NCBI RefSeq assembly: GCF_024273235.1
Contig: NZ_JANBVH010000002.1
Span: forward strand, 157,375-221,374
DNA: 64,000 nucleotides
From: Sphingomonas faeni
GTDB taxonomy: Bacteria > Pseudomonadota > Alphaproteobacteria > Sphingomonadales > Sphingomonadaceae
Direction of reading: 5' to 3'
Shown: positions 54,136 to 64,000 of the stretch, piece after piece
Layout of the letters: every line of letters begins with the position of its first letter
Position numbering within the stretch: position 1 is the first letter of the stretch
Position numbers and translations under genes: made by a program
Notes under the pieces: generated by a model
Seen by the model: the letters and a program-made list of their open reading frames with translations, nothing else
What the model was told of the DNA's origin: nothing
Database searches by the model: none

Positions 54136-55695
54136 ATGCGTGTTTCGGGATGGGTTCGCCGTATCGCGGTGCTCGCAGCGGCGAGTGCGGCCTGCGTCTC
54201 AGCCGCGTCGGAGGCCAAGTGGTTGCGGGCCACCTCCGACCATTTCGTCGTCTATTCGAGCGTCGGCGAGGCGGCATTGCGCAAGACCGCGACGCAACTC
54301 GAACAGTTCGATGGCGTGATGCGTATCCTGCACCGGGCCAACACCCCGCCCGCCGAGCCAGGCACGAACCGGGTGACCGTCTATGTCGTCGACACGGCGA
54401 GCGATGTCCGCAAATTGATGGGCAAGGGTAGCGGCAACGTCGCCGGATTCTATTTGCCGCGCGTGAACGGATCGATCGCCTTCACGCCCCGGTCCAGCGG
54501 CGGGGATGGCGATTTGCAGCCGCAGATCGTGCTGTTCCACGAATACGCGCATCATTTCCTGCTCGGCACGTTCGCCGCCGCCTATCCCGCCTGGTTTTCC
54601 GAAGGCTATGCCGAGTTCGTCTCGACCGCGCGGTTCGAGAAGGACGGCGTCATGGTCGGCGTCGCGGCGCAGCACCGGGCGTATAGTCTGTTGAGGACGC
54701 GCGGACTGTCGGCGGAACGCCTGTTCGATACCGGATCGCGCCGGTTGTCGGACGAGGAACGCGGCTCGCTGTATGCGCGCGGCTGGTTGCTGACGCATTA
54801 TATCATGTTCGATCCAGCGCGTGGCGCGACGTTCGGGCGCTATCTCGATGCGTTGAACAAGGGCGTTCCCAGCGTCACGGCGGCACGGGCCGCATTCGGC
54901 GATCTGCGCGCGCTCGATCGGGCGCTCGATGCCTATCTCGCGCAATCGAGGATCCCCGGCATCAAGATCGCCTATTCGCGGCTCCCCGATCCGAAGATCA
55001 CCGTCGAACCCGTGAGTGCGGGCGCCGAAGCGTTGATGGGCCTTCGCATGGAGTCCGAACGCGGCGTGAACCGCAAGACGGCGCAACCGATCTACACGCG
55101 GGCCAAGGCAATCGCCGCGACCTATCCGACCGATCCCGTGGCGCAGGGCTGGTTCGCCGAGATGGCCTATGATGCGGTTCAGGACGACGATGCCGAAGCG
55201 GCCGTGGACCGCGCCCTCGCCGCCGACCCCAGGATGGCGCAGGCGTTGCTCTACAAGGCCAGGATCCACCTTCGCCGGGCAAGTGCCGCGTCCACCAAGG
55301 ATGCCGACGCGTGGAAGGAAGCGCGCAGCTGGGTCGTCAAGGCCAACCGTCTTGCCCCCGACGATGCCGAGGCGTTGTCGCTATATTATGACTGCTTCGA
55401 CGCAGAGCATACGCCGCCGACCAAGATGGCGATCACCGGCGTAAAGCGCGCGCTCGAACTCGTGCCGCAGGATCCCGAGTTGCGGTTCAAGGTCGCCGCG
55501 CAGGAGATACGCGACGGCGATGCCGAAGACGCCAAGCGAACCTTGCGCCCGCTCGCCTTCGACCCGCATCTGCCGGCGGACAATCCCGCCGCGCGGCTGA
55601 TCACGATCCTGGAATCCGGCAAGATCGGGCCCGAGGCGTTGCGGTTGCTCGGGCAGGGACAGGACGGGGTTGCCGAGACGCCCCCGGCCGGGTGA
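54136..55695 (+). CDS. MA-clan metallopeptidase-like protein with repeat domain
   Basis: 519 residues. After a signal peptide comes DHFVVYSSVGE, and then a gluzincin-type site HEYAHHF (His135, His139) with WFSEGYAEF supplying the third Glu (156 or 160). The C-terminal half is helical and TPR-like (DDAEAAVDRALAADPRMAQALL; KEARSWVVKANRLAPDDAEA). ATG 54136 is 7 bases after AAGGGG; 54109 is also open. It lies 99 bases after the serine protease on the same strand. It is probably periplasmic, possibly acting on the envelope. Confidence 0.8.
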   Translation: MRVSGWVRRIAVLAAASAACVSAASEAKWLRATSDHFVVYSSVGEAALRKTATQLEQFDGVMRILHRANTPPAEPGTNRVTVYVVDTASDVRKLMGKGSGNVAGFYLPRVNGSIAFTPRSSGGDGDLQPQIVLFHEYAHHFLLGTFAAAYPAWFSEGYAEFVSTARFEKDGVMVGVAAQHRAYSLLRTRGLSAERLFDTGSRRLSDEERGSLYARGWLLTHYIMFDPARGATFGRYLDALNKGVPSVTAARAAFGDLRALDRALDAYLAQSRIPGIKIAYSRLPDPKITVEPVSAGAEALMGLRMESERGVNRKTAQPIYTRAKAIAATYPTDPVAQGWFAEMAYDAVQDDDAEAAVDRALAADPRMAQALLYKARIHLRRASAASTKDADAWKEARSWVVKANRLAPDDAEALSLYYDCFDAEHTPPTKMAITGVKRALELVPQDPELRFKVAAQEIRDGDAEDAKRTLRPLAFDPHLPADNPAARLITILESGKIGPEALRLLGQGQDGVAETPPAG

Positions 55696-55698
55696 CGC

Positions 55699-56727
55699 CT
55701 AACCCCTTTCGCGCTCGATCAACGCGCGTTTGCGGTCCAGCCCATAGGCATAGCCGCCGAGCGCGCCGCCGATGCGTTGCGCACGGTGGCAGGGGATGAC
55801 GATCGAGACGGGGTTTTGCCCGCACGCGGTGCCGGCGGCGCGCACTGCGGCGGGGCGGCCGGCGAGCGCGGCGAGTTCGCTGTAGGTGCGGGTTTCGCCG
55901 ATCGGAATGGTGCGCAGGGCTTGCCAAATCGCTTCCTGGAAGGCGGTGCCGCGGACGTCCAGCGGGAGGTCCTGGTCGCGGTCGGGGGATTCGACGGCAG
56001 CGACGACTAGCGCGGCTAGATCGCCGAGCGCTGCGTTGCCCGGTTCGATCGTGGCGTTGGGGAAGCGACGGCGGAGGTCTTCGGCATCCTCGTCGAACGA
56101 CACGCGGCACAGGCCCTTGTCGGTGGCGGCTACGAACAGGGCGCCGAGGCTCGTGTCCGCGGTCGTCCAGCGGATCGTGGCGCCTTCGCCGCCGCGCGCC
56201 CAGGCGCTGGGGGCCATGCCGAGTCGCTTCGCATCGGCCTCGTAGAAGCGGCTCGGGGCGGAATAGCCGGCGTCGTAGATCGCTTCGGTCACGGTTGAAT
56301 CCTCCGATAAGGCGTTTGCCGCACGGCCGGTGCGCAGGGCGCGGGCATAGGCGGCGGGGGTGACGCCGGTGGCGCGCTTGAACAGGCGGTGGAAATGATG
56401 CGGCGCGTAGCCGACTTTCGCGGCGACCTCTTCGAGCGAGAGGCGGTCCTCGGTGGCTTCGAGCAGCGCGACCGCGGCGGCGACGGCGATCCGGTCGCGG
56501 CCGACCTCGTCGGGCGTGCAGCGCAGGCACGCGCGGAAGCCGGCGGCGCGGGCGCTGGCCGGGTCGGGGTGGAAGGTGACGTTTTCGCGCTTGGGGTGCC
56601 GCGCGGGGCAGCTTGGCTTGCAGTAGATGCCGGTTGTCTTCACGCCGACGACGAACCGGCCGTCCCATGCGCGGTCACGGGCTTCGAACGCGGTCCAGGC
56701 GGTGTCGTCGTCAGGGGCGGTGATCAT
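55699..56727 (-). CDS. ada: bifunctional Ada regulator / O6-methylguanine-DNA methyltransferase
   Basis: 342 residues. The N-terminal Ada-type zinc site has GIYCKPSCPARHP and FRACLRC (Cys accepting methyl from phosphotriesters). An AraC helix-turn-helix follows (LSLEEVAAKVGYAPHHFHRLF), and then the methyltransferase domain with the acceptor Cys in IPCHRAQRIGG. It repairs alkylated DNA and, once methylated, activates its own regulon. It is convergent with the metallopeptidase gene (3-base gap). Confidence 0.95.
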   Translation of the reverse strand: MITAPDDDTAWTAFEARDRAWDGRFVVGVKTTGIYCKPSCPARHPKRENVTFHPDPASARAAGFRACLRCTPDEVGRDRIAVAAAVALLEATEDRLSLEEVAAKVGYAPHHFHRLFKRATGVTPAAYARALRTGRAANALSEDSTVTEAIYDAGYSAPSRFYEADAKRLGMAPSAWARGGEGATIRWTTADTSLGALFVAATDKGLCRVSFDEDAEDLRRRFPNATIEPGNAALGDLAALVVAAVESPDRDQDLPLDVRGTAFQEAIWQALRTIPIGETRTYSELAALAGRPAAVRAAGTACGQNPVSIVIPCHRAQRIGGALGGYAYGLDRKRALIERERG

Positions 56728-56841
56728 TGGATCGGTATAGCCGGTCGCGACGCGCGCGCATCCCGCGGCTTGCGATCAAAGCGGACCCGAATGGGCGGCC
56801 CGGCCGTTCTCTTGGAGCTACCCCATAACGAAAGAAGTCTC

Positions 56842-57687
56842 ATGGCCTCCGACACGCCCGTCTGGTTCATTTCCGGCTGTTCGACCGGGTTCGGTCGCGA
56901 ACTTGCCAAGCTCGTGCTCGCGCGCGGTTGGCGTGCGGTGGTTACCGCGCGGGATGCGGATCGGGTGGCCGACCTTGCGGAGGGTGCCGAGGATCATGCG
57001 TTCGCGGTGTCGCTCGACGTGACCGATCAGGCGCAGATCGACGATGCGGTCGCGCAGGCGCAGGCCAAGTTCGGGCGGATCGACGTGCTCGTGAACAATG
57101 CGGGCTATGGGTATCAGGCGTCGATCGAGGAGGGCGAGGACTCCGAAATCCGCGCGCAGTTCGATGCGAACGTGTTCGGGTTGTTTGCGCTGACGCGCGC
57201 GGTGTTGCCGATCATGCGCGGGCAGACGAGCGGGCATGTGATCAACATCACGTCGGTTGCCGGGTTGGTCGGGTTTCCGGGGTCGGGTTATTATGCCGCG
57301 TCGAAGCATGCGGTGGAGGGGTGGTCGGACTCGCTGCTCGCCGAGGTGAAGCCGCTTGGGATCGCCGTGACCTGCGTCGAGCCGGGGCCGTTCCGGACGG
57401 ATTGGGCGGGGCGGTCGCTGAAGCAGACGCCGGTGAAGATCGCGGACTATGCGGAGACGGCGGGCAAGCGGCTCGACAGCACGCGCGATATCAGCGGGAC
57501 CCAGGCCGGCGATCCGGTGCGCGCCGGCGAGGCGATGATCGCGCTGACCGAGGGGGCGAACCCGCCGCGGCATCTGGTGTTGGGTCGCTGGGGGTATGAT
57601 GCGGTCGTCGAGAAGATGGCCGGGCGGTTGAAGGAGATCGAGGCGCATAAGGCGACGAGTTTGGGGGCGGATTTCCCTGAAGGGTAA
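56842..57687 (+). CDS. short-chain dehydrogenase/reductase
   Basis: 281 residues of a classical SDR: FISGCSTGFGRELAKLV (cofactor GxxxGxG, residues 9-25), NNAGYGYQA, and catalytic Ser and YYAASKHAVEG (Tyr-x3-Lys). The ISGCSTGFG start is typical of the oxidoreductase group often annotated as ketoreductases of unknown substrate. ATG 56842 is chosen because the Rossmann strand begins right after it. It stands alone, divergent from ada. Confidence 0.9.
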   Translation: MASDTPVWFISGCSTGFGRELAKLVLARGWRAVVTARDADRVADLAEGAEDHAFAVSLDVTDQAQIDDAVAQAQAKFGRIDVLVNNAGYGYQASIEEGEDSEIRAQFDANVFGLFALTRAVLPIMRGQTSGHVINITSVAGLVGFPGSGYYAASKHAVEGWSDSLLAEVKPLGIAVTCVEPGPFRTDWAGRSLKQTPVKIADYAETAGKRLDSTRDISGTQAGDPVRAGEAMIALTEGANPPRHLVLGRWGYDAVVEKMAGRLKEIEAHKATSLGADFPEG

Positions 57688-57734
57688 GCGGCGATTTACT
57701 GCTCTCGCTGGAAGGGAGGGGTTAGCGATACTTG

Positions 57735-57846
57735 CTCCCCTCCCTGGAAGGGAGGGGCTGGGGGTGGGTTGGCCGGCTTTGGCCGCAACCGCTCGGCAAT
57801 GCGGAAACCGACCCACCCCCAACCCCTCCCTTTCAGGGAGGGGGGC
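57735..57846. repeat. intergenic inverted repeat, family A
   Basis: The third family-A copy, preceded at 57704-57722 by a lone half-arm (GGAAGGGAGGGG). It lies between convergent genes. Confidence 0.85.
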
Positions 57847-57859
57847 AGAAGTAAGAGGG

Positions 57860-58537
57860 TCAGCCCCCATTCGCGCGAAACAGCTCCAGCGTCCGCTGCT
57901 TCGCCAGATCCGCACTCGGCTCGTGATAATCCTTCCGCCGGTCCGAATTGAACCCGTGACCCGCCTCGTAGACATACACCGTCGCGTTCGGCCAATCCTT
58001 GGCGATGACCTGCTCGACGCCCTCCATCGGAATCCCGTGGTCGTGGCGACCGAAGTGGAGGATCACCGGCACCTTCGGCTCCTCGTCCGCCGCCGCCGGG
58101 ATCATGCTGCCGTAATAGCCGCTCGCCGCCGCGACGCCGGTGAGCTTGGTCGACGCGAACCACGCGACCGAACCGCCATAGCAATAGCCCACCACGAACA
58201 CCGGTCCAGCGGCGGCGAGCGTGTCGATGCAGGTCTGGACGTCCTTCAGCGACAGCTCGAACGGGTGGAGTTGCCGCGCCAGTTCGACACCGCGGGCAAG
58301 GCCGTCGCCTGAATAATCCGCCTCGAAACCAGGATGCTCGCGGTCGAACAGCGCGGGGGCCAGCACTTCATACCCGTCGGCCGCGTATTCGTCGCACAGA
58401 TCGCGGATGTGGTCGGTCACGCCGAAGATTTCCTGGACCAGCACGAGCCCACCGCGGCGCGCGCCGGCCGGCTGCGCGTGATAGACCGCGACGGTCGCGC
58501 CGTCGGACATCGTCATCGTTTCCATCGTGCCGGTCAT
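57860..58537 (-). CDS. dienelactone hydrolase family protein
   Basis: 225 residues of an alpha/beta hydrolase. It shows LVLVQEIFGVTDHIRDLCDEYA (family N-terminal motif), the nucleophile Cys in VVGYCYGGSVAW, Asp in HFGRHDHGIP and His in EAGHGFNSD. Cys-nucleophile members open dienelactones or act on other esters and lactones. No aromatic-degradation genes are nearby, so the substrate is unknown. Confidence 0.88.
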   Translation of the reverse strand: MTGTMETMTMSDGATVAVYHAQPAGARRGGLVLVQEIFGVTDHIRDLCDEYAADGYEVLAPALFDREHPGFEADYSGDGLARGVELARQLHPFELSLKDVQTCIDTLAAAGPVFVVGYCYGGSVAWFASTKLTGVAAASGYYGSMIPAAADEEPKVPVILHFGRHDHGIPMEGVEQVIAKDWPNATVYVYEAGHGFNSDRRKDYHEPSADLAKQRTLELFRANGG

Positions 58538-58552
58538 TCTGGTTCCCTATCC

Positions 58553-58651
58553 GTCATGCCGGACTGGTTCCGGCATCCACCGTGCCGCGCGGGCAACAGG
58601 CGTTCGGTTTAGCGGAACGGTGGACCCCGGAACAGGTCCGGGGTGACGGGG
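58553..58651. repeat. inverted repeat, family E
   Basis: ATGCCGGACTGGTTCCGGCAT and ACCCCGGAACAGGTCCGGGGT type hairpins are connected by GGTG/CACC pairing. This and about 170 bases of unassigned sequence fill the gap before atpH. Confidence 0.8.
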
Positions 58652-58825
58652 TCTCGGCGGGAACGAATGACAAAACAGTCACAAACCCGTTCCCCCGACC
58701 CTCCGGCCGGGTTGCCAATCCGGGAACCCGATGCTACCCGCGCCGCGTCCCATGAGAGGTGCTTTCGCGCCCTCTTCCCCCGTGGGGCGGCACTATTTCG
58801 GTTTCATGCGAGGATTGACAGGTCC

Positions 58826-60914
<2,089 letters not shown>

Positions 60915-60921
60915 GTAGATT

Positions 60922-60974
60922 GTGCCCCCGCGAAGGCGGGGGCTCAGACTGGGCCTCCGCCTTCGCGGAGGAAC
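60922..60974. repeat. inverted repeat, family D, inside the atp operon
   Basis: CCCCCGCGAAGGCGGGGG and CCTCCGCCTTCGCGGAGG flank CTCAGACTGGG. It lies between atpA and atpG, ending 12 bases before the atpG start. It could stabilise the upstream message or tune the A:G ratio, by analogy with REP elements. Confidence 0.88.
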
Positions 60975-60986
60975 AAAGGGACGTAG

Positions 60987-61876
60987 ATGGCGAGCCTCAA
61001 GGCACTCAAGATCCGCATCGGCTCGGTGAAGTCGACGCAGAAGATCACCAAGGCGATGAAGATGGTCGCCGCTGCGAAACTGCGCCGGGCGCAGGACGCG
61101 GCGGTCGCCGGGCGGCCATATGCCGAGCGCTTGGAAGCGGTGATGGCGAGCCTCGCGGGGCGCGTCGGCATCGCGCCGGGCGCGTCGCCGTTGCTGGCCG
61201 GCACCGGCAAGGACCAGGTCCACCTGATCGTCATCGCGACGTCGGAGCGTGGCCTTGCGGGTGCGTTCAACACCAACATCGTCCGTGCGGCACGTCGCAA
61301 GGCCGAGGAGCTGGTCGCCGCGGGCAAGACCGTGAAGTTCTACGTCGCCGGCAAGAAGGGGCGCGTGATCAAGCGCTTCTTCCCGAACGACATCCTCGCC
61401 GATCACGAGATGGGCGGAATCAAGAAGCTCGCGTTCAGCGATGCGCAGGAGATCTCCGAGGACCTCATCAAGCGCTTCGGCGAAGGCCAGTTCGACGTCG
61501 CACATCTGTTCTACGCGAAGTTCGTGTCGGCGCTGGTGCAGCTTCCGACCGGCATCCAGATCATCCCGATTCCGTTGTCGTCGATCCCCGGTGCTGAGGC
61601 CAAGCCCGGTGCGCCCGCCGAAGCCGTGGTCGAGTATGAGCCCGACGAGGAAGCGATCCTCGCCGACCTCCTGCCGCGCAACGTCGCGATCCAGATTTTC
61701 CGCGCGCTGCTCGAAAACGCGGCCTCGGAGCAGGGCTCGCGCATGAACGCGATGGACAACGCCACGCGCAATGCGGGCGACATGATCACGCGCCTCTCGA
61801 TCCAGTATAACCGCACGCGTCAGGCCGCGATCACGACCGAGCTGGTCGAGATCATCTCGGGTGCCGAAGCGCTGAA

Positions 61877-61880
<4 letters not shown>
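60987..61880 (+). CDS. atpG: ATP synthase F1 gamma subunit
   Basis: 297 residues forming the central rotor shaft. The N-terminal coiled helix (ALKIRIGSVKSTQKITKAMKMVAAAKLRR, in the AtpG form) and the C-terminal helix (ITRLSIQYNRTRQAAITTELVEI) are conserved. Its stop overlaps the start of the following lipoprotein gene (ATGA), which means translational coupling. Confidence 0.97.
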
Positions 61881-63953
<2,073 letters not shown>

Positions 63954-63965
63954 GCCTTTCTAGCT

Positions 63966-63988
63966 CCCTCTCCCCTCCGGGGAGAGGG
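63966..63988. repeat. perfect hairpin after atpD
   Basis: A 10-bp perfect stem (CCCTCTCCCC/GGGGAGAGGG) with a 3-base loop, 12 bases after atpD and before the expected atpC. There is no T-run, so it is probably another dispersed palindrome or mRNA-stabilising element. Confidence 0.7.
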
Positions 63989-64000
63989 TTGGGGTGAGGG

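Overview
This window looks like chromosomal DNA from a sphingomonad-type alphaproteobacterium (Sphingomonas or a close relative). The evidence is high GC, a CpdR-type response regulator, PhaR, large TonB-dependent receptors, an alginate-export-type porin, and many palindromic intergenic repeats of the kind seen in this group. No phage genes, transposases, CRISPR arrays or integrases were seen. It reads as a core-type chromosome segment of metabolic and envelope operons. All assignments come from reading motifs and gene context; no database search was possible.

Layout. 1-3699: C4-dicarboxylate uptake, with the 5' end of a dctB-like sensor kinase, divergent dctA and an outer-membrane porin. 3981-6264: a paired, probably heteromeric acyl-CoA dehydrogenase. 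6640-7978: a small membrane protein and a LysR regulator. 8086-15067: valine/branched-chain catabolism (mmsA, VOC protein, purU, isobutyryl-CoA dehydrogenase, 3-hydroxyisobutyryl-CoA hydrolase, enoyl-CoA hydratase, mmsB). 15071-17187: MAPEG protein, a 73-aa protein and a MATE exporter. 17643-18779: a PHB-depolymerase-family esterase with a PhaR-type palindrome upstream. 18878-21863: overlapping bioF-bioD-bioA. 22372-25793: galactose/galactonate (De Ley-Doudoroff) genes dgoA-dgoK, divergent FadR-type regulator, and galactose dehydrogenase. 25880-29044: a divergent Mfd-like translocase. 29048-31336: N-formylglutamate amidohydrolase-like protein, cpdR, tRNA-Val(GAC) with terminator, msrB.

31525-38853: a TonB receptor, then a cobalamin riboswitch driving btuB-btuF and btuC-btuD. 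38947-44321: alanine racemase, a Sel1/2OG-Fe(II) oxygenase and a 1090-aa TonB receptor. 44467-47499: thiolase, PHA-synthase-like protein, divergent phaR and a tiny membrane protein. 47513-55695: envelope genes (GT39-like protein, aspartyl protease with PDZ, orphan CpaF, membrane-anchored serine protease, MA-type metallopeptidase with repeats). 55699-58537: Ada, SDR, dienelactone hydrolase. 58826-63953: F1-ATPase genes atpH-atpA-atpG-[lipoprotein]-atpD, with atpC expected beyond the edge.

The most interesting points are: a lipoprotein gene translationally coupled to atpG inside the ATP synthase operon; purU embedded in a valine-degradation operon; a PhaR-type palindrome linking the distant phaR gene to a PHB-depolymerase-like gene; matched candidate operators around the galactonate genes; an Mfd-like protein with an unusually short N-terminus; and at least six families of paired inverted repeats that sit inside operons, including between atpA and atpG.
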